Shown here: piece after piece, positions 35,679-46,324 of the stretch
Position numbering within the stretch: the stretch's first letter is position 1
Layout of the letters: each line of letters starts with the position of its first letter
Source: Rhizobium sp. BK650
Lineage (GTDB): Bacteria; Pseudomonadota; Alphaproteobacteria; Rhizobiales; Rhizobiaceae
Length of the DNA stretch: 64,000 nt
NCBI RefSeq assembly: GCF_014195325.1
Contig: NZ_JACIBK010000005.1
Location: 186,001 to 250,000 of the forward strand
Reading direction: 5' to 3'
Position numbers and translations under genes: made by a program
The notes under the pieces: generated by a model
The model's input: only the letters and a program-made list of their open reading frames with translations
Databases searched by the model: none
What the model was told of the DNA's origin: nothing

Positions 35679-37622
35679 CTAACTCGCCTGCTTGACGCGC
35701 ATGTACCATTCCACCAGCCGGCGAACCTGCCGTTCCGTGTAGCCCCGCGCCACCATGCGCGAGACGAATTCGCTGTGCTTCTTTTCTGTTTCACTATCCT
35801 TCTTCGATCCGAACGAGATGACCGGCAGCAAATCCTCGACCTGCGAGAACATCCGCTTTTCGATAACTTCCCGGATCTTTTCATAGCTCGTCCAGGAAGG
35901 GTTCTTGCCGCCATTGGCAGCACGTGACCTCAGCGAAAACTTGACGATCTCGTTGCGGAAATCCTTTGGATTGGCGATACCCGCAGGCTTTTCGATCTTC
36001 GTCAGTTCCTGATTCAGCAGTTCGCGGTCGAGCAGCTGACCGGTGTCCGGGTCCTTGAAATCGATATCCTCGATCCAGGCATCGGCATAATCGACATAAC
36101 GGTCGAACAGGTTCTGACCGTAGTCGGAATAAGATTCCAGATAGGCCTTCTGGATCTCGTTGCCAATGAATTCCGCATAACGCGGCGCCAATTCTGCCTT
36201 GATGAACTCCATGTAGCGCTTTTCCGTCTCCTCGGAAAACTGCTCGCGGCGGATGGCCTGTTCCAAGTCATACATCAGATGAACGGGATCGGCCCCGATA
36301 TCCGTCGCGTCGTGATTGAAGGTCGACGCGAGAACCTTGAACGCAAAACGTGTCGATATTCCGTCCATGCCTTCATCAACACCAGCGGCATCGCGATATT
36401 CCTGCACGCTCCTGGCGCGCGGATCGGTTTCCTTCAAGCTCTCGCCGTCATAGGCACGCATCTTGGAGAAGAGATTGGAATTCTCGTGTTTGCGAAGCCG
36501 CGACAGGACGGAGAAACGAGCCAGCATCTCCAGTGTTGCAGGCGCGCACGCCGCATCCGCAAGCTCCGATCCTTCTATCAGTTTTTCATAGATCTTCTGT
36601 TCCTCCGTCACCCGCAGGCAATAGGGAACTTTGATAACGCAGATGCGATCGATGAAAGCTTCGTTGTTTTTGTTGGCCTTGAAGCTTTGCCATTCGGCTT
36701 CGTTCGAATGCGCAAGGATAATGCCAGAGAAGGGGATCGCACCGATATTTTCGGTGCCCATATAGTTGCCTTCCTGCGTCGCCGTCAGGAGCGGATGCAG
36801 CATCTTGATCGGCGCCTTGAACATTTCCACAAATTCGAGCACGCCCTGATTGGCGCGGTTGAGACCACCGGAATAGCTGTAGGCGTCGGGGTCGTTCTGC
36901 GAATAATGCTCGAGCTTGCGAATATCGACCTTGCCGACCAGCGACGAGACGTCCTGATTGTTCTCATCGCCCGGTTCCGTCTTGGCAATTGCGATCTGCC
37001 GCAACCTCGACGGCTGGACCCTGACGACTCGGAAGCGGGAGATGTCGCCATCGAACTCATCGAGCCGCTTCACACACCATGGGCTCATCAAACCGCTGAG
37101 ACGGCGAGTTGGGATGCCGTATTCCTTATGCAGGAGCGGTCCCATGGTCAGGGGATCAAAAAGATTGAGGGGGCTTTCGAAGACCGGACTCAATTCGTCA
37201 CCGGCTTTCAGCACATAGATGGGGATGACCTCCATCAGCTGCTTCAGGCGCTCAGCAAGCGAAGATTTACCGCCGCCAACGGGACCGAGCAGGTAAAGGA
37301 TCTGCTTACGCTCCTCCAGTCCCTGGGCAGCATGTCGGAAGAAGGAAACGATCCGCTCGATCGTCTCTTCCATGCCGAAAAATCCCTCAAAGGCGGGATA
37401 GGTCCGAATGGTCCTGTTCATGAAAACCCGGCCAAGCCGCGAATCCTTCGCCGTGTCGACGATCTCGGGCTCGCCAATTGCCGAAAGCAGCCGCTCGGTA
37501 GCATTGGCATAAGCCATCGGGTCCGTTTTACACAGCGCAAGATAGTCTGATATAGACATGTCCGTCTCGCGTCGAGACTCGTAGTTACGGGTGAACGCAT
37601 CAAATAGGGAGTTGTTCAGCAT
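35679..37622 (-). CDS. PrkA family serine protein kinase (YeaG-like)
   Basis: AAA-type protein kinase of 647 aa. The N-terminal AAA domain has Walker A GPVGGGKSS at residues 113-121 and the family string PYCLRVTEEQKIYEKLI; the C-terminal part (about 420-600) is the PrkA kinase-like domain. AGGAGG lies directly upstream of the ATG at 37622. As YeaG in Escherichia coli it is needed for adaptation to nitrogen and carbon starvation. It is the first gene of the prkA-yeaH-spoVR operon. No general-stress promoter could be recognised with certainty in the 400 bases upstream. Confidence 0.93.
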   Translation of the reverse strand: MLNNSLFDAFTRNYESRRETDMSISDYLALCKTDPMAYANATERLLSAIGEPEIVDTAKDSRLGRVFMNRTIRTYPAFEGFFGMEETIERIVSFFRHAAQGLEERKQILYLLGPVGGGKSSLAERLKQLMEVIPIYVLKAGDELSPVFESPLNLFDPLTMGPLLHKEYGIPTRRLSGLMSPWCVKRLDEFDGDISRFRVVRVQPSRLRQIAIAKTEPGDENNQDVSSLVGKVDIRKLEHYSQNDPDAYSYSGGLNRANQGVLEFVEMFKAPIKMLHPLLTATQEGNYMGTENIGAIPFSGIILAHSNEAEWQSFKANKNNEAFIDRICVIKVPYCLRVTEEQKIYEKLIEGSELADAACAPATLEMLARFSVLSRLRKHENSNLFSKMRAYDGESLKETDPRARSVQEYRDAAGVDEGMDGISTRFAFKVLASTFNHDATDIGADPVHLMYDLEQAIRREQFSEETEKRYMEFIKAELAPRYAEFIGNEIQKAYLESYSDYGQNLFDRYVDYADAWIEDIDFKDPDTGQLLDRELLNQELTKIEKPAGIANPKDFRNEIVKFSLRSRAANGGKNPSWTSYEKIREVIEKRMFSQVEDLLPVISFGSKKDSETEKKHSEFVSRMVARGYTERQVRRLVEWYMRVKQAS

Positions 37623-38033
37623 AGGCCCTCCTATAAAGGTCTGCCTCAGCGATTTTCGCCTTCGCTAAGTAAGATGGTGCGCCAATGTTTCGAAAGATCA
37701 AGGTCTTCCTAGACGGAAATAAGACATGGCTGGCATTCCAGCACCGCAACACAAAAAAGTGCGCGCAACTCATCAATTTGATCCCCGAAAGTTGACCACC
37801 TCTATAGCTTTGTAGCAGCGCTCGGAGTATCATTCGCGCGCGGCATAAAAGAGAACGCCGCGCACCTTCACGCCAATGACGTGAACATGTGCCGATCCCG
37901 ATTGACGGCTGCCTGATTCGTTGGAGCGAGAATTTTCTCGCTGTCCGAGTACGGGGCATACGCCCAGAAATGCAGGGCTTGATCGAGAAGCTGACGGTAG
38001 AACAACCCACGCGATTGTTGGTTCTAAATCCTC
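37623..38033. other. Intergenic region upstream of prkA
   Basis: About 410 bases between the FAD protein stop and the prkA start. It holds an inverted repeat GCGCGGC/GCCGCGC (37838-37844 and 37857-37863) with a 12-base spacer that could end the FAD-protein transcript, although no T-run follows. Short open frames on both strands do not resemble proteins. Promoter elements for prkA must lie here but are not clear. Confidence 0.4.
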
Positions 38034-39422
38034 TTACATTGCTATTTGCGCTGCAACCTGTTCTGCCTGAGCCCTGATATCGGGAACCGCGGTTATTTCC
38101 CAGAATTGACCGGCGGTCAGCGCTCCGACTGCATAGAGGTTCGATTGCACCGTGCCTGTTGAATTCAAGGTGCGAGAGGCCCGGTCGACCGAGATGCCGA
38201 GCCCAAGGGGATCTGCAACGACGAGGCCCTGCCGTCTCATCTCCTGGAGAAGCGGTGAATGCACCAGCCCTGCGCGTTCCATGCCCGTGCAATTGACGAT
38301 CCAGTCGACTGAAAGGGCGATCGTCTCCTGGCTCCCTCGCCTGCGATATTCGATGCAGAATTCGTCGCCGGCATCACTGAGCGTTTTGAGATAGCCTGAG
38401 TGGAAATTGACGACGCCCTGCTGCCGCAATTTATCGAATTCGTCATGGATGGCAGGCGCCAGGCGATGTCGATGGATGTTCCACCACGGCAGGGCATGCC
38501 TCAGGAAACGCGATCGCTCCGACGGGGCGAGGTCCTGCCAGAGGACTTGAGTCTTGGGCCGCAGGGCGTCCATGAGGCTTCGCCAGTTGGTTCCTGACCG
38601 AATCTGCTGTCTGAAACCGTGAAGCATTCGGCTGAGTGTAATTCCCCTTGCATCGATCTCGATGGCTGCAGGTGGTTTAGGATCGCGGGCATGTCCGTGA
38701 GGCACAAGCCCGCGCCGCGAGAGAACGTCGATGCGGCCACGATGTCCATGCGATCGAAGCGCGAGAACCTGGTCGATCATGGTAAGGCCCGAGCCCAGGA
38801 TGCAAACCCGATCGAGCGGCCCGACGCGTGTGAGCCAGGAAAGGCGCCAGGGATTTTCGATCACATGCGAGCGCATCGTGGCTCCAAGACCTTCGATATC
38901 GACCGGCAATTTCGCATTTCCGAGGCCAAGGCAAAGAACGACATGGCGACCGGCGATTTCGCCGCCATGCTCCAGAAGAAAACCAAGGGTGCCTGAATAG
39001 CGCTCGACGCAGCCGGCGGCCTTGGCTTTGATGAAATCGACACGGCACCGCTCATTATTGCGTCTCAGCAGATTTGCAAGCGTGTCCCTGACATAAAGGC
39101 CATAATCGCTGCGCGACGCGAAATCGGCATCCCGTGACGGACGATCTTTACGGCTCAGCCACTCTATGAAATCGGCCGGTCTGTCCATGAAGAGGCTCAT
39201 GCGCGCTGCTGGGACATTCAGACGGTGAAGATGCATTTCGGTGCGATAGGCCGTGCCTCTGCCGAAGCCTGGATCGTCGCCGATCACCGCGACGGACGCC
39301 GTCTGCGGAAGTTTCCGCACAAGATTGCAGACGACCGCGATCGCAGAAAAGCCGGAGCCGACAACCACTACATCATAAATCAAGCGCTTGTTCCATGATT
39401 GGCCGCATGAGGCATTGATCAT
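38034..39422 (-). CDS. FAD/NAD(P)-binding protein (FAD_NAD_binding_9 family)
   Basis: Predicted flavoprotein oxidoreductase of 462 aa. The N-terminal dinucleotide-binding fingerprint is YDVVVVGSGFSAIAVVCNL. A second Rossmann motif is VCILGSGLTMIDQVLAL near residue 207, typical of proteins binding both FAD and NAD(P)H. The middle contains RGTAYRTEMHLHRLNVPA, which is characteristic of this family. It lies 85 bases downstream of dctD on the same strand but has no evident link to dicarboxylate transport. Substrate unknown; related proteins are annotated as putative hydroxylases or amine oxidases. Confidence 0.82.
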   Translation of the reverse strand: MINASCGQSWNKRLIYDVVVVGSGFSAIAVVCNLVRKLPQTASVAVIGDDPGFGRGTAYRTEMHLHRLNVPAARMSLFMDRPADFIEWLSRKDRPSRDADFASRSDYGLYVRDTLANLLRRNNERCRVDFIKAKAAGCVERYSGTLGFLLEHGGEIAGRHVVLCLGLGNAKLPVDIEGLGATMRSHVIENPWRLSWLTRVGPLDRVCILGSGLTMIDQVLALRSHGHRGRIDVLSRRGLVPHGHARDPKPPAAIEIDARGITLSRMLHGFRQQIRSGTNWRSLMDALRPKTQVLWQDLAPSERSRFLRHALPWWNIHRHRLAPAIHDEFDKLRQQGVVNFHSGYLKTLSDAGDEFCIEYRRRGSQETIALSVDWIVNCTGMERAGLVHSPLLQEMRRQGLVVADPLGLGISVDRASRTLNSTGTVQSNLYAVGALTAGQFWEITAVPDIRAQAEQVAAQIAM

Positions 39423-39507
39423 CTAGCGCAGTTCGACGACTTGTCACTGCCCCAGACTTTCGGCCGAGGCACCTATATGCTGACCGGCTTCGGCCGATAA
39501 CCGACAG

Positions 39508-40875
39508 TCAACTCTCGGGCTTTGAAGAGCTGAATGCGGCCCGCTCGATGCCGTGACGCTGCAGCTTGTCATAGAAGGTCTTGCGCGGAATACCGAGCGT
39601 TTCGATCGTCCGGCGCACATCGCCATCGTTCCGCATCAGCGTTTCGCGGATAATATCGGCTTCGTAGCGATCAACCCTTGCCGGTAACGGCAGTGCGGTT
39701 TCATTGTTCTCGATGCCGTTTTGCCGCGTTTGCACCGGCGCCGCTTCAAGTCCGAGGACGAAGCGCTCCGCGAAATGCGAGAGCTCGCGCACATTCCCCG
39801 GCCAGTCGCGGGTTTTCAAATGGTGGTGCAGGTCAGGCGAAGCCGAAGGAACCGAGCGTTTGAAACGTTCGGCGGCCCGGTGGGTGAAATGGGCGAAGAG
39901 GAGCGGGATATCGTCGCGTCGGTCGCGCAACGGCGGGATGCTGATCGTCACGACATTCAGGCGATAATAGAGGTCCTCGCGGAAATCGCCGCGCTCGCGC
40001 GGATTGCCGAGATCGATCTTGGCCGCTGCCACGACACGCAGGTCGACCGGCCGCACCTCGTTGGTGCCAAGCGGCATGACTTCCCGCATTTCCAGGACGC
40101 GGAGCATCTGCACCTGGGCCGACGCCGGCATGCTTTCGATCTCGTCGAGAAAAAGTGTTCCGCCGCTCGAATGTTCGATGCGGCCGATGCGCCTCTTCTG
40201 GGCTCCGGTGAAGGCACCGGCCTCATGACCGAAAAGTTCGCTTTCGATAATCGTTTCCGGCAACGCGCCGCAATTCAAGGCCACGAAATTTCCCCTCGCG
40301 CGCCGGCTCCAACGATGCAGCAAGTTTGCCACCACTTCCTTGCCACTGCCGGTTTCACCGGTCACAAGTACGTCCACATCCGTGTCAGCGATCTGACGCA
40401 GCGTTCGCCGCAGGCGCTGCATGGCCGGCGTCTGGCCGATCAGCGGCAGGTCGCCCTGCGCCTGCTCCGCAGCCTCGCGCAGCGACCTGTTATCGAGCAC
40501 GAGCCGGCGCTTTTCTGCCGCACGACGCACGCTCTGCACCAGCCTGTCAGCCGCGAAAGGCTTGGTGATGAAGTCGTATGCTCCGTCCTGAATCGCCTTT
40601 ACGGCCATCGGGATATCCCCGTGTCCGGTAATCAGGATGACCGGCAAGTCTCCATCGAGCCGCCGGATTCGGTCGAAGAGCTGCAGCCCGTCGATGTGCG
40701 GCATCCGGATATCGGACACCACGACACCCGAAAACTCCGAGGTCAGATCCTTCAGCGCTTCCGTAGCGGAAGAAAAGGTCGAGACGGAAAAGCCGGCAAG
40801 CTCCAGCGTCTGTTTCGTCGCCTTTAGGAGATCCTTGTCGTCATCGATAAGGAAGACCGGGATTGCTTCGCTCAT
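39508..40875 (-). CDS. dctD: C4-dicarboxylate transport response regulator DctD
   Basis: Sigma-54-dependent activator of 455 aa. An N-terminal receiver has the phosphoacceptor Asp55 in VVVSDIRMP. The central AAA+ domain has Walker A GETGSGKE (173-180) and the sigma-54 contact motif GAFTGA (220-225). A C-terminal Fis-type helix-turn-helix contains [18 protein letters not shown]. It overlaps dctB by four bases and lies divergent from dctA, the classical rhizobial arrangement. DctD-phosphate activates dctA from upstream sites, and such sites are visible at 42743-42793. Confidence 0.95.
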   Translation of the reverse strand: MSEAIPVFLIDDDKDLLKATKQTLELAGFSVSTFSSATEALKDLTSEFSGVVVSDIRMPHIDGLQLFDRIRRLDGDLPVILITGHGDIPMAVKAIQDGAYDFITKPFAADRLVQSVRRAAEKRRLVLDNRSLREAAEQAQGDLPLIGQTPAMQRLRRTLRQIADTDVDVLVTGETGSGKEVVANLLHRWSRRARGNFVALNCGALPETIIESELFGHEAGAFTGAQKRRIGRIEHSSGGTLFLDEIESMPASAQVQMLRVLEMREVMPLGTNEVRPVDLRVVAAAKIDLGNPRERGDFREDLYYRLNVVTISIPPLRDRRDDIPLLFAHFTHRAAERFKRSVPSASPDLHHHLKTRDWPGNVRELSHFAERFVLGLEAAPVQTRQNGIENNETALPLPARVDRYEADIIRETLMRNDGDVRRTIETLGIPRKTFYDKLQRHGIERAAFSSSKPES

Positions 40876-42734
40876 GCCTGTGCTTTCTGCAGATAAACGG
40901 TAAAGCGGGTGCCGCTGTCGTTGCTTTCGACTTCGATACGGCCGCCATAATCGGCAACGATATCCTTGGAGATGACGAGCCCAAGCCCCAGGCCTTTTTC
41001 CTTCGAGGTGTTGAAGGGTGAAAAGAGCGACCCGAGGATATCCTCCGATATGCCGGGACCATTGTCGACGACCGTCACGGCTACCTCGCCGTCGGACTCC
41101 TCGCAGAAGACATCGACCTTTGCCCTCTCCCGGCTCTCCAGCGCTTCCAGCGCATTCTGAAAGAGGTTAATCAGCACCTGTTCCAGCCGGATGCGGTTAC
41201 CGATTACCTTCAGATCGGTAGACGGCAGCCTGATATCGAGCGCATCCAACCGACCGGCAAAGCGGCTTTTCAGCAGCACGACCGCGCCCTCGATCACGGC
41301 GCGCAGCTCTATTGGCTCGGCAGCGGTACGGCCCTTGCGGGCAAAGGTCTTCAGCTCCTCGGTGATGGTGCCGATACGCTCCGTCAGGCCGGCAATTGCA
41401 TCGAGATTATCGTCGGCCGATTGCGGCTGCTGACGTTTGAGGAAGGTGCGGGCATTATCGGCATAGGCACGAATGGTTGCGAGGGGCTGATTGATCTCGT
41501 GCGCCACGCCGGCGGCGACCTGCCCTAAGATTGCCAGGCGGTTCGCCTGCACGAGTTCCTGCTGCACCACTTGCAGCCGCGCCTCGGTCGCGCGGTGGTC
41601 CGATATCTCCTCCTGCAGGCGGTCACGGGCGCGGCTGAGATCCTGCGTGCGCTCCAACACCCGGCGCTCCAGCTCCTCACGGGCGGCACGCTCGGTGGCG
41701 ATACGCATGACGGCGATCTGGCGGCGGCGCAAAAGAAAGGTGATGACCGCGAGCACAGGAACGAGAGCGGCCAATGTCAGCAGCCGCCATTCGCGGACGG
41801 AGGAGGCAATCGGCGCTTCGGTCGGCACGAGATATTCGAGTTGCCAGGATGTCGACGGCACATCCGTGCGCAGTCGCAGGAATTCGCCCTTCCCACCGCC
41901 CGGCATGACGGCATCGACGATTGCGGCTCCTGGCCTCAGCGCCTGCCTTTCGTCGATCGGCAAGGGGACCAATGGCGCCTCGCCGAATTGCAGGCTGCTT
42001 CTGATCGCTGCAAGATTTTCCTGTGGCAGAGGTTTGGTCGTCATGAACCGCCATGACGGCAGGCTGGTGATGAGCACGACGCCATGTTCGTCGACGACAT
42101 AGGCCGGCCGCGCTGTTTCGCGCCAGTCGGATTCTAGCTCATCGAATTCCATCTTGATGACGACGACACCGAGCGGAGCGGCGGCATCTCCGACCCGCCG
42201 GGAAATATAAAGGCCCGGCCGGTTGCTGACATTACCGAGTGCGAAATGTTCTGCCGTACCTGTTTCCATTGCCCGGCGAAAATAGTCGCGGAAGGAATAG
42301 TTGTTGCCGACGAAACTTAGAGGCTCCTGCCAATTGCTGGAGGCGATCGCGATGCCATCCTTACCGGTCACGTAGAGAACCGAGGCGCGGGTACCGGCGA
42401 CGAGGCTCTGGAGCTTGCGGTCAAGCCCCACGACGGCCTCTGCCTGCCCCGAGGCCAAAGCATCTCGCACCTGCCGGTCATCGGCCAGGAGCAGCGGCAG
42501 AGCCCGCGGCCCTTCGAGCACTGCACGCAGCAGCGCTACCTTGAGATTGGCGTCAGTCTGCCCTTCATCTTCCAAAGCTGCGATCGCCTGAAGGCGGCCA
42601 TAGATGCCTGCGCCGTAAAGGGCCGTTGCGATGAGGGTTGCGGCGAGCGCGGCAAAGATCAGCCAGACCGATCGGGCGCGCCGGCCAAGCTGTTCAGGCG
42701 TCAGGAAAGCTTCGTTTGCTGTTTTCTGGAGCAT
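40872..42734 (-). CDS. dctB: C4-dicarboxylate sensor histidine kinase DctB
   Basis: Membrane-bound histidine kinase of about 620 aa. Two membrane segments ([20 protein letters not shown] and [18 protein letters not shown]) flank a periplasmic sensor domain with [20 protein letters not shown], typical of the dCache-type C4-dicarboxylate sensor. The phospho-accepting histidine is in [15 protein letters not shown] (about residue 412), with ATPase boxes [13 protein letters not shown] and DNGPGIS. I placed the start at ATG 42734; the frame stays open to 42800, but longer versions would run through the DctD-binding site. It senses succinate, fumarate or malate and works with DctA as co-sensor in known rhizobia. 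Confidence 0.93.
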   Translation of the reverse strand: MLQKTANEAFLTPEQLGRRARSVWLIFAALAATLIATALYGAGIYGRLQAIAALEDEGQTDANLKVALLRAVLEGPRALPLLLADDRQVRDALASGQAEAVVGLDRKLQSLVAGTRASVLYVTGKDGIAIASSNWQEPLSFVGNNYSFRDYFRRAMETGTAEHFALGNVSNRPGLYISRRVGDAAAPLGVVVIKMEFDELESDWRETARPAYVVDEHGVVLITSLPSWRFMTTKPLPQENLAAIRSSLQFGEAPLVPLPIDERQALRPGAAIVDAVMPGGGKGEFLRLRTDVPSTSWQLEYLVPTEAPIASSVREWRLLTLAALVPVLAVITFLLRRRQIAVMRIATERAAREELERRVLERTQDLSRARDRLQEEISDHRATEARLQVVQQELVQANRLAILGQVAAGVAHEINQPLATIRAYADNARTFLKRQQPQSADDNLDAIAGLTERIGTITEELKTFARKGRTAAEPIELRAVIEGAVVLLKSRFAGRLDALDIRLPSTDLKVIGNRIRLEQVLINLFQNALEALESRERAKVDVFCEESDGEVAVTVVDNGPGISEDILGSLFSPFNTSKEKGLGLGLVISKDIVADYGGRIEVESNDSGTRFTVYLQKAQA

Positions 42735-42742
42735 GACTGCAT

Positions 42743-42793
42743 TGTGCATTTTTTCGCACGACCGGCAAATCACTTTGTGCGGAAAATCGCACC
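42743..42793 (+). promoter_or_regulatory. Tandem DctD-binding sites upstream of dctA
   Basis: Two similar imperfect palindromes are visible: TGTGCATTTTTTCGCAC-like (about 42743-42759) and TGTGCGGAAAATCGCACC (42776-42793). Their spacing, roughly 33 bases or three helical turns, and their position about 65 to 115 bases upstream of the sigma-54 promoter fit the tandem enhancer sites known for rhizobial dctA. Confidence 0.75.
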
Positions 42794-42854
42794 ATCGCAA
42801 TTGTCGTAGCTCTACACGTTGAAAAATTTCAACAGGTTAGCCAATCGGGGAAAG

Positions 42855-42870
42855 TGGCACGCGCATTGCA
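42855..42870 (+). promoter_or_regulatory. Sigma-54 promoter of dctA
   Basis: TGGCACG-CGCA-TTGCA carries the invariant GG (42856-42857) and GC (42868-42869) separated by ten bases, a near-perfect -24/-12 element. Transcription would start about 12 bases downstream, leaving a leader of roughly 75 bases before the dctA start. Confidence 0.9.
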
Positions 42871-42954
42871 AAACAAATCTCATCAGTCGGGAGGCTGTTT
42901 AATCATCATGACTTGCCCGCCGCCATATTGGCGTCCGGCACAGTGGAGGACACC

Positions 42955-44289
42955 ATGGATATTGCAATGAACGCCGCTCCGCAGCGCGGCAAAACGCCCC
43001 TTTACCGGCACCTCTACATGCAGGTTCTCGCAGCCATCGCCGCCGGCATTCTGCTTGGCCATTTCTACCCTTCTCTCGGCGCTTCGCTGCAGCCGCTCGG
43101 AGATGCCTTCATCAAACTCGTGCGCATGGTGATCGCGCCCGTCATCTTCCTGACGGTCACGACCGGCATTGCCGGCATGGCCGACCTCAAGAAGTTCGGT
43201 CGCGTCGTCGGCAAGGCACTCGGCTACTTCCTCGTCTTCTCGACGCTGGCGCTCGTCGTCGGCCTCGTGGTTTCAAACGTGCTGCAGCCTGGTGCGGGCA
43301 TGCATATCGATCCGGCAACGCTCGATACGAAAGCGGTCAACAACTATGCCGCGCAGGCCCACGACGCGACAATCGTCGGCTTCCTGATGAACATCATCCC
43401 GGATACGATCGTCGGCGCTTTTGCCAAGGGCGACATCCTGCAGGTGCTGTTCTTCTCCGTCGTCTTCGGCATTGCGCTCGGCTCCGTCGGCGACCGCGGC
43501 AAGCCGGTGCTCGATTTCTTCCAGGTTCTGACCGCGCCGGTCTTCCGCCTTGTCGCGATCCTGATGAAGTTCGCTCCGATTGGCGCCTTCGGCGCCATGG
43601 CGTTCACTATCGGTAAATACGGCATTGGCGCGATCGCCAATCTAGCCTTCCTGATCGGGACGTTCTACCTGACGTCGTTGCTTTTCGTGCTGATCGTGCT
43701 CGGTGCCGTCGCTCGCTACAATGGCTTTTCCATCCTGGCGCTGCTACGCTACATCAAGGAAGAGCTGCTGCTGGTGCTCGGCACGTCATCGTCGGAAGCC
43801 GCCCTGCCTGGCCTGATGAACAAGATGGAACGCGCCGGCTGCAAACGCTCGGTCGTCGGCCTTGTCATTCCGACCGGTTATTCCTTCAATCTCGACGGCA
43901 CCAATATCTATATGACGCTGGCAGCCCTCTTCATCGCCCAGGCGACCGATACGCATCTGAGCTTCGGCGACCAAATCCTGCTGTTGCTCGTGGCAATGCT
44001 GAGCTCCAAGGGCGCAGCTGGGATCACCGGCGCCGGCTTCATCACGCTTGCCGCCACGCTCTCGGTCGTTCCCTCGGTTCCGATCGCAGGCATGGCGCTC
44101 ATCCTCGGCATCGACCGCTTCATGTCGGAATGCCGCGCGCTGACCAACCTCATTGGCAATGCCGTTGCCACTATCGTCGTCGCTCGCTGGGAAAACGAAC
44201 TCGACCAGACCCGTTTTGCCGCAGCGATGGCCGGCACCATACGCGATGATAGTGATCTGCTTCTTCCGGCGGCGCAGCCCGCGGAATAA
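42955..44289 (+). CDS. dctA: C4-dicarboxylate transporter DctA
   Basis: Inner-membrane proton or sodium symporter for succinate, fumarate and malate, 444 aa, the same length as rhizobial DctA. Recognisable segments are [40 protein letters not shown] (serine-rich reentrant loop) and [20 protein letters not shown]. The ATG at 42955 follows GGAGG by five bases; an in-frame ATG at 42913 lacks a ribosome site. In nodules DctA feeds bacteroids with plant dicarboxylates. It is controlled by DctBD through the sigma-54 promoter upstream. Confidence 0.96.
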   Translation: MDIAMNAAPQRGKTPLYRHLYMQVLAAIAAGILLGHFYPSLGASLQPLGDAFIKLVRMVIAPVIFLTVTTGIAGMADLKKFGRVVGKALGYFLVFSTLALVVGLVVSNVLQPGAGMHIDPATLDTKAVNNYAAQAHDATIVGFLMNIIPDTIVGAFAKGDILQVLFFSVVFGIALGSVGDRGKPVLDFFQVLTAPVFRLVAILMKFAPIGAFGAMAFTIGKYGIGAIANLAFLIGTFYLTSLLFVLIVLGAVARYNGFSILALLRYIKEELLLVLGTSSSEAALPGLMNKMERAGCKRSVVGLVIPTGYSFNLDGTNIYMTLAALFIAQATDTHLSFGDQILLLLVAMLSSKGAAGITGAGFITLAATLSVVPSVPIAGMALILGIDRFMSECRALTNLIGNAVATIVVARWENELDQTRFAAAMAGTIRDDSDLLLPAAQPAE

Positions 44290-44305
44290 GCTGATGATAA
44301 ACAAT

Positions 44306-44346
44306 TCCCCCGCCGGTCACGCGATTGGCGGGGGATTGTCTTTGGG
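44306..44346 (+). terminator. Intrinsic terminator between dctA and the convergent ATPase gene
   Basis: Arms TCCCCCGCC (44306-44314) and GGCGGGGGA (44327-44335) form a nine-base stem, followed by the T-rich TTGTCTTT. It lies 17 bases after the dctA stop and may act on both converging transcripts. Confidence 0.75.
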
Positions 44347-44377
44347 GTCAGCGACGCCAGCCTGTCGGCGACCCAAA

Positions 44378-45451
44378 CTAAAGTGCGAGACCCGTACCCC
44401 GGTCGAAAATATGGACCTGCTCGCTGGCGATATTGGCTTCGAAGCGGGCGCCGTAACGGGCAGCATAATCCCCGTCTACCACAGCCGTTACCGGCTGACC
44501 GGCAAGATCGAAGACGACATGCGTCTGAGCACCGGTCGGCTCGACGAGCAGGGTCTGCCCTGAAAGCGCGCTGCCATCTTTGCCAGCCGGCGTCAGATGC
44601 TCGGGACGCAGGCCGATCGTCACCGCCTGACCAGGGCGAACCATACAGTCCGGCGCAATGCGGATCGCAGTGCCATCCGAAAGCCGCGCGGCCGGCTTAC
44701 CGTCCTCGCCATCCACCGTACCGTCGAGCATATTCATTGCCGGCGACCCGATGAACGCGGCGACGAAGAGATTGGCAGGTTTCTTATAGAGTTCGAGCGG
44801 CGTACCCTGCTGCTCCACCCTGCCATGATTGAGCACGACGATGCGGTCGGCAAGCGTCATCGCTTCGATCTGATCATGGGTGACATAGATCGAGGTGGTT
44901 CTGACCTTCTGGTGCAACGTCTTTATTTCAGAACGCATCTGCACTCGTAGCTTGGCATCGAGGTTTGACAGCGGCTCGTCGAACAGGAAGACGGCTGGAT
45001 TTCGCACGATAGCGCGGCCCATGGCGACACGCTGGCGCTGGCCGCCGGAAAGCTGGGCCGGCTTGCGGTCGAGCAGCTGGGCGAGATCCAGCATTCGGGC
45101 GGCCTCGGCAACGCGCGCCTCGATTTGCGGCTTTGCGACACCGGCGAGCTTCAGATTGAAGCCCATGTTTTCAGCGACAGTCATATGCGGATAGAGCGCG
45201 TAGGACTGGAAGACCATGGCGATATTGCGCTCGCGCGGCGTCATGGTGTTGACGACCGACCCGCCGATCGCAATCTCGCCGTCCGTGATTTCCTCAAGAC
45301 CGGCGATCATCCTCAGCAGCGTCGATTTCCCGCAGCCGGACGGGCCGACGAGGGCGACGAATTCCCCGTCGTCAATATCGAGCGAGATGCCGTGAATGAC
45401 GTCGACAGCACCATAGGCCTTGCGAATATCGTTCAGTGAAACGGATGCCAT
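44378..45451 (-). CDS. Sugar ABC transporter ATP-binding protein, UgpC/ThuK type
   Basis: Cytoplasmic ATPase of 357 aa for a CUT1 sugar transporter. Walker A is GPSGCGKST (residues 36-44), signature [14 protein letters not shown], Walker [16 protein letters not shown], and the C-terminal TOBE-like domain includes [15 protein letters not shown] lies six bases before the ATG. It is the last gene of the four-gene transporter operon (binding protein, two permeases, ATPase), reading away from the ROK regulator gene. Context suggests a disaccharide or polyol substrate. Confidence 0.93.
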   Translation of the reverse strand: MASVSLNDIRKAYGAVDVIHGISLDIDDGEFVALVGPSGCGKSTLLRMIAGLEEITDGEIAIGGSVVNTMTPRERNIAMVFQSYALYPHMTVAENMGFNLKLAGVAKPQIEARVAEAARMLDLAQLLDRKPAQLSGGQRQRVAMGRAIVRNPAVFLFDEPLSNLDAKLRVQMRSEIKTLHQKVRTTSIYVTHDQIEAMTLADRIVVLNHGRVEQQGTPLELYKKPANLFVAAFIGSPAMNMLDGTVDGEDGKPAARLSDGTAIRIAPDCMVRPGQAVTIGLRPEHLTPAGKDGSALSGQTLLVEPTGAQTHVVFDLAGQPVTAVVDGDYAARYGARFEANIASEQVHIFDRGTGLAL

Positions 45452-45475
45452 GATTGCACCTCCAATGGCTCGGGC

Positions 45476-46324
45476 TCAGGACTTCACGGCGCCGGCGGTC
45501 AATCCGGCGATGATGTGCCTTTGGGCGATGAAAAAGACGACAATGGTCGGCAGGATCGTCAGCGTGATGAAGGCCAGCACCAGCTGCCATTCCGTGCCAT
45601 ATTCGCCGCGATAGACCATGATGCCGAGCGGCCAGGGATATTTGGATTCCGAGTTCAGCATGATCAGCGGCAGGATGTAGCTGTTCCAGCTGCCGACGAA
45701 CGAGATGATGCTGACGGTGGCGACGATCGGGCGGGAAAGCGGCAGCGATATATGCCAGAAAAATCGCAGATAACCGCAGCCATCGACAAACGCTGCCTGG
45801 AACAATTCTTCCGGAAGATTACGGAAATAGTTTCGAAACAAGAGGATGCTCATGCCGAGACCGAAGGCCACCTGCGGCAGCACCACCCCCCAATAGGTGT
45901 TCAAGAGCCCAAGATCGCGGATTCGGATGAAGAGCGGCAGGATCGCAGTTGCCGCCGGAAACATCAGGCCGAGAAGGAAATAATTGAGCAGGAAGGACGA
46001 GCCGAAGAAGCGGACATGGGCAAAGGCAAAAGCGGCCATGGACGACACGATCAACGTCAGGAGCACGGTGAGAGCTGCGATGACAAGCGAATTGCCGATC
46101 TGCAACCAGTAACGTTCGCCAAAGAGAATGTTTGTATAGTTTGCCCATTGCCATTCCGTTGGCAGACCGAAAGGATTGGTGCGCAAGTCGCCGAGCGTCT
46201 TGAAGCCACCGAGCGCCGTCGTCACCAGCGGCACGAGCACGATTGCGGCAATCAGGCTCAGCGACACATAGAGATAGATGCGCGTAGACACGCTCATGCG
46301 GATGGAAGAGCTCATATCAGTCAT
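45476..46324 (-). CDS. Carbohydrate ABC transporter permease, MalG type
   Basis: Inner-membrane permease of 282 aa with an N-terminal membrane segment (LYVSLSLIAAIVLVPLVTT) and the EAA loop LFQAAFVDGCGYLRFFWHI. Its start overlaps the stop of the upstream permease by eight bases, indicating coupled translation; an internal ATG at 46315 is an alternative. It pairs with the MalF-type permease at 46317-47255. Confidence 0.93.
   Translation of the reverse strand: MTDMSSSIRMSVSTRIYLYVSLSLIAAIVLVPLVTTALGGFKTLGDLRTNPFGLPTEWQWANYTNILFGERYWLQIGNSLVIAALTVLLTLIVSSMAAFAFAHVRFFGSSFLLNYFLLGLMFPAATAILPLFIRIRDLGLLNTYWGVVLPQVAFGLGMSILLFRNYFRNLPEELFQAAFVDGCGYLRFFWHISLPLSRPIVATVSIISFVGSWNSYILPLIMLNSESKYPWPLGIMVYRGEYGTEWQLVLAFITLTILPTIVVFFIAQRHIIAGLTAGAVKS

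Noticed and set aside
37838..37863. GC inverted repeat as a full terminator of the FAD-protein gene
   Set aside because: No T-run follows the stem on the minus strand and it lies about 170 bases beyond the stop, so only an inverted repeat is claimed.
37600..38292. Minus-strand open frame of 230 codons between prkA and the FAD protein
   Set aside because: Overlaps both real genes out of frame and has arginine/serine-rich shadow composition.
39721..40827. Plus-strand open frame of 368 codons opposite dctD
   Set aside because: Shadow of dctD; no recognisable protein features.
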